Positions 6,088 to 12,859 of a DNA stretch of 14,968 bases are shown piece by piece. The stretch's first letter is position 1, and each line of letters begins with the position of its first letter. The notes beneath the pieces are model-generated. The model did no database searches and had not been told where the DNA came from. It saw nothing but the letters and a program-made list of their open reading frames with translations. Made by a program: the position numbers and the translations under genes. The stretch is from Gemmatimonadota bacterium. GTDB taxonomy: Bacteria > Gemmatimonadota > Gemmatimonadetes > Longimicrobiales > Gaopeijiaceae. The stretch covers positions 1 through 14,968 of the forward strand of contig JACQVC010000483.1 in NCBI GenBank assembly GCA_016209995.1, given 5' to 3'.

Positions 6088-7724
6088 CGACGCCGCGACA
6101 CCGGCGTCGGCTGATCCGCCCGCGGCGCCAGCTTCAGGACGTATCGCTTGAGTCCGGTGATGTGGGTGTCGCGAACGTAACGTGCCCAGTCGATGGACAT
6201 CACGTCGAAATTGAAGTCAGCGCGATCCTGCGGATCCAATCCTTCCCAGAGCTGGCGTGTGTTCGCGCTGAGGTAGCGGCACGGCAGCGTGGTGTAGGGA
6301 ATCAGCAGTGCGGCGTAACGGTGGAGGCGGGCGAGAGCCGCCCGCCGTGACCGGAGGGCGCTGCGCATCCTCTCTCCCCACGGCGTCCACGCCATGCCGG
6401 CGGGCAGCAACTCCAGCGCGCCCAGCCACGCGAGGCGGTAGCGCAGGCGACGCAGGAACGGACCGGGCGGAAGCCAGCGGAACCAGGGCAGCGCACGTGG
6501 CGGGCCGTCCCACGTCTGCAACGAGTCCTCGCGGTAGCGCTCGCTGACCAGGTCGGAAAACGTGCCGAGCAGAATGGGATTCTCGCTGCCGGTCGCCACC
6601 TGGTACACGGACGGCCCGCCGGGCCTGTGCGCGCGCGGGACGGCGGCCAGCAACGTGTTGACCAGCATGTCGACCGGAATGATGTCCAGGACGACGCGGG
6701 CGTCGCCGGGGAACTCCGTGACCAGGCCACGGCCATACGCGATGACGATAGGATCCGCCATGCGCATGCCGGTCAGCCAGCCGGGCACCGGCTGCTCCAG
6801 CGTGCTTTCCACGATAGAAGGTCGGAGCACCAGTATCGGGATGTCGCCATGGTGCCGCGCGAGGAGCTGCTCGCCCATCGCCTTCGTGAAGGTGTAGGTG
6901 TCGCTCCACCCATGGCACCGCGACCTGCGAATCCCGGCGGCGCACAGGCGTCGCTCGACCCATTCGTGTCGCACGCGCTCGTGGCCCGCCGCCCGCCCAT
7001 CGCCATCCTGGCCTCGCCGAGCGCGGAGCCGTCCGGCCTGCCAGCGAAAGAGCCACCGACGCCAGGGCCGCCGGGACCGCGCCTCGATGCCCGCGATCAC
7101 GGCCTTCAGCGCCAGGACCTCCCGGTCCACATCGTACGGTCGGGCGTGGGTCTCGCCGGACGAGGCGACGCTGCGGCCGTGGTCCAGTGGCGCTTCCGCG
7201 ACCACGCCAGCGCGTGCTCCGCTCACGTAACAGGTCGAGACGTGGACGAGAATCACCGGATGCTTGCAGCCGCGGGCCAGCTCGAGCAGCCGCAGCGGGC
7301 CCAGGGCGTTCAGCTCGAGCGCGGCATCCAGCGGCGCATCGAACTTCACCACCGCCGCACAGTTGACGATGATCTGGACGTCTTCCTGGAGCGTCCGGTA
7401 CCAATCCTCGCTGAGCCCCAGGCGTTCCCGGCCGAGGTCGCCCTCGACGGCCACGACTTTCTGGTGGATGAACGGCAGGAAGGCGTCACCCTTCTGGCGG
7501 CGCAGCGTATCGAACAGGCTCGAGGCGAGGAAGTCGCCATCGAGGCGCTCCTCGACCGAGCGAAGCCTGCCGACCTTCCGGCCTTTCGGACGGATCAGGA
7601 GGTAGAGGCGCCGAACCTGCGGGACATCGCGGAGGAGCTTCTCGACCAGGACCCGCCCGACGAGACCGGTCGCGCCGGTGACGAATACGGCCTTGCCGGC
7701 GTAGTAGTCGGCGATGCGTGACAT
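6027..7724 (-). CDS. Fatty acyl-CoA reductase, alcohol-forming type (extended SDR, NAD_binding_4)
   Basis: Protein of 565 residues of the FAR1/male-sterility family, which reduces fatty acyl-CoA (or acyl-ACP) to fatty alcohol with NADPH. Residues 13-23 (VFVTGATGLVG) are the Rossmann nucleotide site. NCAAVVKFD (121-129), HVSTCYVSG (161-169) and the catalytic pair Y277/K281 in YTFTK follow. RPSIVEST.EQPVPGW (301-315) and DIIPVDMLVN (347-356) are strongly family-specific. HITGLKRYVL (521-530) marks the usual end of the C-terminal Sterile domain; 34 extra residues beyond it overlap the DUF445 gene. An Arg/Trp-rich insert (217-268) precedes the active site. ATG 7724 is chosen at MSRIADYYAGK, where homology begins; there is no good ribosome site. 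It is divergent from the alkyl-DHAP synthase, whose substrate it would make. Wax-ester or free-alcohol synthesis is the alternative role. Confidence 0.9.
   Translation of the reverse strand: MSRIADYYAGKAVFVTGATGLVGRVLVEKLLRDVPQVRRLYLLIRPKGRKVGRLRSVEERLDGDFLASSLFDTLRRQKGDAFLPFIHQKVVAVEGDLGRERLGLSEDWYRTLQEDVQIIVNCAAVVKFDAPLDAALELNALGPLRLLELARGCKHPVILVHVSTCYVSGARAGVVAEAPLDHGRSVASSGETHARPYDVDREVLALKAVIAGIEARSRRPWRRWLFRWQAGRLRARRGQDGDGRAAGHERVRHEWVERRLCAAGIRRSRCHGWSDTYTFTKAMGEQLLARHHGDIPILVLRPSIVESTLEQPVPGWLTGMRMADPIVIAYGRGLVTEFPGDARVVLDIIPVDMLVNTLLAAVPRAHRPGGPSVYQVATGSENPILLGTFSDLVSERYREDSLQTWDGPPRALPWFRWLPPGPFLRRLRYRLAWLGALELLPAGMAWTPWGERMRSALRSRRAALARLHRYAALLIPYTTLPCRYLSANTRQLWEGLDPQDRADFNFDVMSIDWARYVRDTHITGLKRYVLKLAPRADQPTPVSRRRHGSTASIATSASPTIAPST
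6088..6109 (+). terminator. Hairpin directly after the DUF445 stop, possible terminator
   Basis: CGACGCCG and CGGCGTCG form a perfect 8-bp stem with the 6-base loop CGACAC, beginning at the base after the DUF445 TGA. No T-tract follows, so it is not a canonical intrinsic terminator. On the other strand it lies within the last coding codons of the reductase. Confidence 0.35.
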
Positions 7725-7848
7725 GCGGCTGTGACAAGTATCACGGGCGCCGTGCCTGGTCAACCGGCCAGGGTCGTCCGCAGAGCCCGTCGGCCGCCCG
7801 GCTGGTCATGGCGCCAAGGGACGACAGACTCGATTGGCAATGAGAAAC

Positions 7849-7877
7849 CGTCATTCCGGCGCAAGCCGGAATCCAGG
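7849..7877 (+). repeat. REP-like hairpin, copy 1
   Basis: Left arm of the element: an 8-bp perfect stem with loop GCAA, flanked by CGTC on the left and CCAGG on the right. It is read in the opposite orientation to copies 2 and 3. Confidence 0.75.
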
Positions 7878-7969
7878 CCGCGGCCGCGCGCGACGTGCGG
7901 CAGCGTCTTGCTGGTGCGCGGGCGGGCGTCTATGCTCACCGTGTCCCACGGTTGCCACAACCTGAACTC

Positions 7970-7998
7970 TGGATTCCGGCTTTTCGCCGGAATGACGG
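7970..7998 (-). repeat. REP-like hairpin, copy 2
   Basis: Right arm of the element: an 8-bp perfect stem with loop TTTTC. Its reverse complement matches copy 1 except in the loop. Confidence 0.75.
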
Positions 7999-8042
7999 TT
8001 GGCTTCTTCATCGGTCTTCTACCCCACTCACCCGGCAACGTC

Positions 8043-8047
8043 AGGAG
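8043..8047 (+). promoter_or_regulatory. Ribosome-site-like AGGAG upstream of an in-frame CTG
   Basis: AGGAG is followed after 7 bases by CTG (8055-8057), in frame with the alkyl-DHAP synthase. It is the only strong Shine-Dalgarno match between the repeat element and the conserved start of the protein. No ATG, GTG or TTG lies at a suitable distance. If used, the protein gains 39 residues over the GTG at 8172. Confidence 0.35.
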
Positions 8048-8171
8048 ATTTCGACTGGCCACTCGCACCGATCTCGACCGGGCTGTGGACGTCAAGTCGG
8101 CTGGACAGCCCGCGGCGCCCGAACCGACAGCCAGCCCGCTCGCTCAAGCGGGCCACAACCGGGACCGCATC

Positions 8172-9944
8172 GTGCCGGGCCGTGCGCCCGCCCGAGCCGC
8201 TGACGAAGAGAGCGCGCACGTCTGGGGGTTCCGGGACTCCGCGTTCCAGGTGCTGCCCAACGGGAGCGTGCGGCTGACCGGATCACGCTATCCGCTCAGC
8301 GGCCACGAGCTGCCCGACCTCCTGCCCTGGACCCGCAAAGTCTTGGGCGTCGATTTCGCGCACGACGATGGGCAGGCGTCAAGCTATCCGCCTGACGTGC
8401 CGCCCCCGCGCGAGCATCCGGCCTTCCTGCGCGAGGTGCGCGCACTGCTCGGCGAGCGGTCCATCTCGACCGACCCGATCGTGCGGCTGCGCCACGGCCA
8501 CGGTCACACGCTCGAGGAGATGTACGCGATCAAGCACGAGCGGCTCAGGCGCGTGCCCGATCTGGTCGTGTACCCGGAGGAGGAACAGGACGTCAGCGCG
8601 CTGGTCGACGCGGCCGTGCGGCACGACGTCTGCCTCGTGCCCTACGGTGGTGGCACGAACGTGACCGAGGCGCTGCGCTGCCCGCTTGACGAGGAGCGCA
8701 CGATCGTAGCGGTCGATATGAGCCGGCTCGACCGCATCCTCTGGATCGATCCGACAAACCTGATGGCCTGCATCCAGGCTGGCGCCGTCGGGCGGCACAT
8801 CCAGACGCAGCTCGCCGAGTACGGATTCACGTTGGGCCACGAGCCCGACAGCGTCGAATTCTCGACGCTGGGCGGCTGGGTCGCCACGTACGCGAGCGGC
8901 ATGAAAAAGAACCGCTACGGCAACATCGAGGAGCTGGTCCTCGACGTGCACGTCGTGACCCCGCGCGGTGCGCTGACCCGCGCCGCCGTGGCGCCACGCG
9001 AATCCGTGGGCGTGGACCCGCGGCGCTGGGTGTTCGGCTCCGAGGGCACGCTCGGCATCGTCTCCCGGGCGATCGTCAAGATCTACTCGCTCCCCGCGGT
9101 ACAGCGCTACGACGCACTCCTCTTCCCAACCTTCGAGGCGGGCCTGGCCTTCCTGTACGAGCTGATGCGACAGGGCGCGCTCCCGGCCAGCGTGCGGCTG
9201 GTGGACAACGACCAGTTCCAGATGAGCCAGACCCTCAGGCCCCAAGCCCGCGGTTGGAGCCTACTGCGACGCCGAGCGGAGAAGCTCTACGTGACCCGGC
9301 TGCGCGGCTTCGATCCCGAGCGCATGGCCGCCTGCACGCTGCTGTACGAAGGGACGCGCGCCGAGGTCGCGGCGCAGGAGGCGTCCGTGCGGCGGATCGC
9401 GCGTCGCCACGGTGCTCTGCACGCGGGCGAGGACGCGGGCCGGCGAGGGTATTGGCTCACGTTCAGCATCGCCTACCTGCGCGACTTCGCGATGAACATC
9501 TACATCCTGGGCGAGTCGCTGGAGACGTCCGTGCCGTGGAGTGAAGCGCTCGCGCTGTGCACGAACGTGAAGCGCAGGATGGCGGACGAGCACGCCGCGC
9601 GCGTGCTTCCGGGCAAGCCGCTGGTGAGCTGTCGCGTGACGCAGATCTATCAGACCGGCGTCTGCATCTACTTCTACATTGCCTTCTATCACAAAGGCGT
9701 CGAGCGGCCCGCCCAGGTTTTCGCCGAGCTCGAGCGCTGCGCACGCGACGAGATCCTGCGTTCGGGCGGTTCGCTCTCGCACCACCACGGCGTGGGCAAG
9801 CTCCGGCAGGGATTCCTCCCGCGCATCATGTCGCCGGCCGCGCTGGAGTGGGCGGCAAGCGTCAAGCGCGCGGTGGATCCGACGAACGTGTTCGGAATCG
9901 GGAACCAAGCGGCGGATGGGGGAGCAGCCGAGGTCGCATCCTGA
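8172..9944 (+). CDS. agpS: Alkyldihydroxyacetonephosphate synthase (FAD-dependent, ether-lipid forming)
   Basis: Enzyme of about 590 residues of the VAO/PCMH flavoprotein family, EC 2.5.1.26. It swaps the acyl chain of acyl-DHAP for a fatty alcohol, creating the ether bond. Conserved order: WGFRDS (18-23), VPD.VVYP (128-134), the FAD loop PYGGGTNV (157-164), GHEPDSVEFST (222-232), ASGMKKN.YGNIE (241-253), FGSEGTLGI (288-296), GEDAGRRGYWLT (419-430), CRVTQ (487-491), CIYFY (498-502), GGSLSHHHGVGKLR (532-545). Counting from the HHH triplet (537-539, guinea-pig 615-617 as I recall it), Y500 and R437 fall on the mammalian active-site Tyr578 and Arg515. These features separate it from glycolate-oxidase or lactate-dehydrogenase relatives. 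The start is uncertain: GTG 8172 is conservative; GTG 8085 or CTG 8055 are possible. Its neighbour makes fatty alcohol. Confidence 0.92.
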   Translation: MPGRAPARAADEESAHVWGFRDSAFQVLPNGSVRLTGSRYPLSGHELPDLLPWTRKVLGVDFAHDDGQASSYPPDVPPPREHPAFLREVRALLGERSISTDPIVRLRHGHGHTLEEMYAIKHERLRRVPDLVVYPEEEQDVSALVDAAVRHDVCLVPYGGGTNVTEALRCPLDEERTIVAVDMSRLDRILWIDPTNLMACIQAGAVGRHIQTQLAEYGFTLGHEPDSVEFSTLGGWVATYASGMKKNRYGNIEELVLDVHVVTPRGALTRAAVAPRESVGVDPRRWVFGSEGTLGIVSRAIVKIYSLPAVQRYDALLFPTFEAGLAFLYELMRQGALPASVRLVDNDQFQMSQTLRPQARGWSLLRRRAEKLYVTRLRGFDPERMAACTLLYEGTRAEVAAQEASVRRIARRHGALHAGEDAGRRGYWLTFSIAYLRDFAMNIYILGESLETSVPWSEALALCTNVKRRMADEHAARVLPGKPLVSCRVTQIYQTGVCIYFYIAFYHKGVERPAQVFAELERCARDEILRSGGSLSHHHGVGKLRQGFLPRIMSPAALEWAASVKRAVDPTNVFGIGNQAADGGAAEVAS

Positions 9945-9963
9945 GGGAGTGGACTGCTGTCGG

Positions 9964-9979
9964 AGGCCGCTTCCGGCCT
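9964..9979. terminator. Small hairpin between convergent genes
   Basis: AGGCCG and CGGCCT form a perfect 6-bp stem with loop CTTC, 20 bases after the synthase stop and overlapping the stop codon of the convergent small membrane-protein gene. There is no T-run on either side, so a terminator role is only possible. Confidence 0.25.
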
Positions 9980-10181
9980 AGCGCAGGAGGCCAGTACGCG
10001 CGCGCGGGGGGCGTTCCCGTGGGCGAAACAGGTCGAACGGCGTGAACATGCGGCGGCGGCGCCGGCGTTGGCCCGGCGGAAGCACGCGGTCCTCCGCTCC
10101 CGGAATGCCCGGCGCACCCAGCCCTACGTAGATCCCGATGCCCAGCGCGAGAACGCCGCCGAGAACGTAGAGCCAGGTCAT
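9978..10181 (-). CDS. Small single-pass membrane protein, 67 residues
   Basis: Residues 2-23 (TWLYVLGGVLALGIGIYVGLGA, given here as one hydrophobic helix) form a single membrane segment. A short Gly/Pro turn, EDRVLPPG, an Arg6 run (39-44) and FTPFDLFRPRERPPRAR follow. The Arg-rich tail suggests an N-out/C-in topology. It starts at ATG 5 bases after the stop of the preceding 50-residue gene, so coupling is likely. A longer in-frame extension to 10382 only translates that other gene in the wrong frame. Family and function are not recognised. Confidence 0.62.
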   Translation of the reverse strand: MTWLYVLGGVLALGIGIYVGLGAPGIPGAEDRVLPPGQRRRRRRMFTPFDLFRPRERPPRARTGLLR

Positions 10182-10186
10182 CCAGG

Positions 10187-10339
10187 CTAGCGCTTGCCCG
10201 TGATGGTCTCGTAGCCCATCAGCAGGGCGCCGATGGTCAGCAGAATCGGGACTATGTTCGTGGAGATGATCACCAGTCCAATGATCGCCCAGATGATGAT
10301 GTTCGAGAAGATGTAACCGCCGGGTATCAGTTCGAGCAT
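10187..10339 (-). CDS. Small hydrophobic membrane protein, 50 residues
   Basis: The protein is almost entirely hydrophobic after MLELIPGG: residues 10-24 are Ile-rich (FSNIIIWAIIGL region) and a second stretch runs at about 26-41 (TNIVPILLTIGALLMG), ending YETITGKR. Two closely packed membrane helices or one bent helix are possible. AGAGGA stands 4 bases before the ATG. A TGTAAT hexamer at 10381-10386 could be a -10 box, but no matching -35 is seen. It lies between the Dph6-like gene and the 67-residue membrane protein. Not recognised; too short to judge by composition alone, but start, ribosome site and coupling support it. Confidence 0.65.
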   Translation of the reverse strand: MLELIPGGYIFSNIIIWAIIGLVIISTNIVPILLTIGALLMGYETITGKR

Positions 10340-10418
10340 CGCTTCCTCTCCGCGCGTCCCTGGGTCCCCTCTTCCACTCCATTACAATCTGCGGCGTTAC
10401 TCCTCCCCTGTCTACCGG

Positions 10419-11069
10419 CTAACCAGCCAGCTCCACATCCACGAGGGCATGACCCTCCCTTTCGACTCGCTCGCCGAGTCGACACGCCACGGGCGCCCGG
10501 AACTCCGGGCCGTCCCACACGAACGTGTGGTACTCCCCTTTCTCGCCGCACGCGTCGATCCCGTGCCGCTCCATGGTCTCGATGAGTGGCTCCGTAAGCT
10601 CCTGGCCAAGCCACTCCGCGCGAGCCTGCGCGAGATCGACGCTCACGATCGTGGCGCGATAGCCCAGTGCCACCAGCTCGCGAGCCAGCGTGCCGGGCGG
10701 ATCACCCCACAACGGCTCGACGTGATGCAGCCGCCGGCCGGTCGTCCGCGTCTCGTACCACGCCCTCACATCGGCCAGATGGATGTTTCCGAAGATGACG
10801 GCCTCGATCTCGCGCGCCACCAGCTCATCGAGGACCCCGAGGAACGCAGGCTCGAATTCAGACGAGGAAGTGGCCCGCTGAATCAGCTCGAGGCCGAGGG
10901 CATCCGCATACGCGCTCAGCAGCTCCCGGCGGGTGCCGTGGAACCGCACCCGCCCGCTCGGTCCATCGTAGAGGTTGAACGCGTGGGAGACTTCCAGCCC
11001 GGAAGCGCGTGCACGATGAAGGGCCAGCGTGGCGTCCTTACCTGCAGCCGTCGAGAGGGCGCAGCGCAT
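10419..11069 (-). CDS. Dph6-like PP-loop ATP pyrophosphatase family protein (diphthine--ammonia ligase family)
   Basis: Protein of 216 residues of the MJ0570/Dph6 family, adenine-nucleotide alpha-hydrolase fold. The archaeal and eukaryotic members amidate diphthine on EF2; bacteria lack diphthamide, so the bacterial substrate is unknown. FGNIHLADVRAWYE (93-106), EPLWGDPPGTLARELVALGYRA (core 118-139) and GIDACGEKGEYHTFVWDGP (core 174-188) are characteristic. The PP-loop reads AAGKDA (8-13) instead of the usual SGGKDS, so three of six residues differ, though Lys and Asp are kept. It starts at ATG 11069 with a poor ribosome site. It lies 63 bases downstream of the ABC permease, with a REP-like hairpin in the gap. 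Confidence 0.83.
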   Translation of the reverse strand: MRCALSTAAGKDATLALHRARASGLEVSHAFNLYDGPSGRVRFHGTRRELLSAYADALGLELIQRATSSSEFEPAFLGVLDELVAREIEAVIFGNIHLADVRAWYETRTTGRRLHHVEPLWGDPPGTLARELVALGYRATIVSVDLAQARAEWLGQELTEPLIETMERHGIDACGEKGEYHTFVWDGPEFRAPVACRLGERVEREGHALVDVELAG

Positions 11070-11086
11070 GACCAGTTGCTCACGGA

Positions 11087-11114
11087 CCTGGATTCCGGCT
11101 TCCGCCGGAATGAC
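11087..11114 (-). repeat. REP-like hairpin, copy 3 (solitary)
   Basis: CCTGGATTCCGGC (to 11099), loop TTCC, GCCGGAATGAC (to 11114). The stem is identical to copies 1 and 2 about 3.1 kb away. It fills most of the gap between the permease stop and the Dph6-like start. A 10-bp palindrome, GACAATTGTC (11112-11121), overlaps its right end. Confidence 0.75.
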
Positions 11115-11132
11115 AATTGTCGATCGCTCGAT

Positions 11133-12857
11133 TCAGAACTCCAGCGTGCGGAACCGGCGCACCCCGGCGCGCAGCGGCCAGGTCACCGCCAGCAGGGTCA
11201 GCAGCCCCGCGCCTCCGAGCCCGAGCAGCAAGGGCACCGTGCTCGCGGCCACGAACGGCACGCCCTGGAAGCGAGCCTGCAGGAAGAGGTACATAGGCCA
11301 CGCCTCCAGCACGACGATCCCGGCCAGATAGATCGCCGCCGACATCATGTAGAGCAGTCCGCCGAACGACGTGGGGATCTCCGCCACGTTCTCGGTCTCG
11401 AACTGTGGGTAGAGCGCGCCGAAGCCGAGCGCCAGCGCGGAAATCGCGAACGTCGCCGCGATGATCGTGGCCGTGGACAGCGCGAAGAAGAACGGCGAGA
11501 CCTGGAGGAAGAGGTTCGTCGTCACGATGAGCGGCACGGCCACCGCCAGCAGCGGCACGGTCCCGACCCAGTACTTCGACCAGAACACCGTGCGCATATC
11601 CAGCGGCGACGAGCGCAGCAGCCACATCATGCGCCCCTCGATGGACATGGCTGGGAAGACGAAGCGCGCGGCGATGGCGGCCAGCACGAAACCCGCCAGC
11701 CCGAGGTTGAGGAACGACACGATATGGATGAGGAAGAAGGAAACGCGCTCGCCCGTGTAGAGCGGCAGCGCCCGAATATTGTAGATGTACACGATCACCA
11801 GCACGGCAAGCAGAATCAGTTGCGACCACTGGGTCGTGTCGCGGAAGAAGACGCGCACTTCTTTCGCGACCAGCTCACGCGTGCGAATCGAGGCGCCCAG
11901 CAGCACACGGTCCACCCAGCGCCGCCTGGTCCGGCCCGCTCGTCGCTCCGCCCCCTCCTGAGCGCGCGTGAAGCCCATGCCGTAGTACCGTGCGTGCAGC
12001 CACGATCCCAGGACGAGGAACGCCGCGGCCGTGCTCCAGAGCAACAAGAACGGGAACCACTCGACCCCGCCCGTGAGCGCCGACATGATGGTGGTGGACG
12101 CCCATTCGCTCGGGAGCCAGGGCGAGCTGGGCGTGCGCAGCACGGCCACGAAATCGACGAGGTCGCGGAACTCTTCCGGCCGCACGAGCCGCTCCGGACG
12201 CAGGAAACGGAACAGCGCGACCACGCCCGCAGCGGCGAACAAACCGATGAGCGCGAGCAGGTCGCGCGTGCGCCTCGCCGGGAAGACGTTCACGAGCAGG
12301 AGCGTCGTGGCCGAGCCGATGACCGCAGGGATCAGCGCGAGCGGAAGCAGCACGGCAGCAGCAATCAGGTAGAACGATAAATCCGCGTTGTAGATTACTC
12401 CGTACGCCGCCACGAGCGGCACGACCATGAGCCCGACCATCCAGGACGAGTTCACGATCGTCTCGCCCAGCTTCACCGCGTAAATACGAATCGCGTCCAC
12501 CGGCGCCGCCGCCAGCAGCTCGAGATCCTGTGACAGGAAGAACGTGGACAGCGCCGTGATCACGTTCGACAGCAGCAGGATCATCAGGAACGTCAGCAGC
12601 GCCAACCCGAACAGCTTGGTCGCCAGCACGTCGCCGATCCCCTGAGCGGAACGGAAGTAGAGCAGCATGCGGAAGATGATCGCGAAGGCCAACGTCCAGA
12701 AGAACAAGCCCACGAAGCCGAGCACGAAGAACTTCACGTAGCGGCCCTCGTCCGTGCGCGTGCGGTTCCACTTCGCCCGCAGCTTGGGCATGACCAGCCA
12801 GAGCAGGCTCGGCTGGATCAGCGGCCGCGTCACCTGACTCAAGCTTCCCGCTTCCAT
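11133..12857 (-). CDS. ABC-2-type exporter permease, 574 residues
   Basis: Integral membrane subunit. Hydrophobic segments lie at about 43-68, 80-108, 137-155, 161-190, 199-217, 267-287, 346-360, 373-402, 430-447, 455-482, 498-518 and 536-560, giving roughly twelve helices in two halves. Each half carries an amphipathic motif after its early helices, LELLAAAPV (112-120) and EGRMMWLLRSSPL (407-419), as in large exporter permeases that fuse two six-helix units. The substrate is unknown. ATG 12857 lies 2 bases after the stop of the ATPase gene, so the two are coupled and form one transporter. There are no substrate clues except the transglutaminase upstream. Confidence 0.88.
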   Translation of the reverse strand: MEAGSLSQVTRPLIQPSLLWLVMPKLRAKWNRTRTDEGRYVKFFVLGFVGLFFWTLAFAIIFRMLLYFRSAQGIGDVLATKLFGLALLTFLMILLLSNVITALSTFFLSQDLELLAAAPVDAIRIYAVKLGETIVNSSWMVGLMVVPLVAAYGVIYNADLSFYLIAAAVLLPLALIPAVIGSATTLLLVNVFPARRTRDLLALIGLFAAAGVVALFRFLRPERLVRPEEFRDLVDFVAVLRTPSSPWLPSEWASTTIMSALTGGVEWFPFLLLWSTAAAFLVLGSWLHARYYGMGFTRAQEGAERRAGRTRRRWVDRVLLGASIRTRELVAKEVRVFFRDTTQWSQLILLAVLVIVYIYNIRALPLYTGERVSFFLIHIVSFLNLGLAGFVLAAIAARFVFPAMSIEGRMMWLLRSSPLDMRTVFWSKYWVGTVPLLAVAVPLIVTTNLFLQVSPFFFALSTATIIAATFAISALALGFGALYPQFETENVAEIPTSFGGLLYMMSAAIYLAGIVVLEAWPMYLFLQARFQGVPFVAASTVPLLLGLGGAGLLTLLAVTWPLRAGVRRFRTLEF

Positions 12858-12859
12858 GG

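Larger units (their letters stand above)
7846..8000. repeat. MITE/REPIN-like element: REP-type hairpins in inverted orientation
   Basis: The ends are about 30-bp inverted repeats starting AACCGTCATTCCGGCG. Each end is itself a hairpin: ATTCCGGC (7853-7860) with GCCGGAAT (7865-7872), and ATTCCGGC (7973-7980) with GCCGGAAT (7986-7993). The roughly 94-bp centre has no open frame of note. TCATTCCGGC...GCCGGAATCCAG is a common intergenic repeat type in high-GC bacteria. The arrangement resembles a REPIN or small non-autonomous element moved in trans; no mobilising transposase is present here. Confidence 0.75.
7725..8171. other. 447-bp divergent region between reductase and synthase genes
   Basis: It contains the 155-bp inverted-repeat element (7846-8000) and an AGGAG ribosome-site-like sequence at 8043-8047. 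The plus-strand frame is open throughout, but up to 8000 it translates the repeat hairpins (SFRRKPESR-type peptide), so that part is not coding. I found no convincing -35/-10 pair. The promoters for both genes should lie here. Confidence 0.6.

Noticed and set aside
7731..8171. N-terminal extension of the alkyl-DHAP synthase to an ATG at 7731
   Set aside because: It would translate both REP-like hairpins (giving the well-known spurious SFRRKPESR-type peptide) and add about 147 residues absent from the family.
10449..12380. A 643-codon plus-strand open frame opposite the Dph6-like and permease genes
   Set aside because: It is antisense to two genes with clear family motifs. Its translation is charged, Gln/Arg/His-rich low complexity, typical of shadows in GC-rich DNA, and it reads through the REP-like hairpin.
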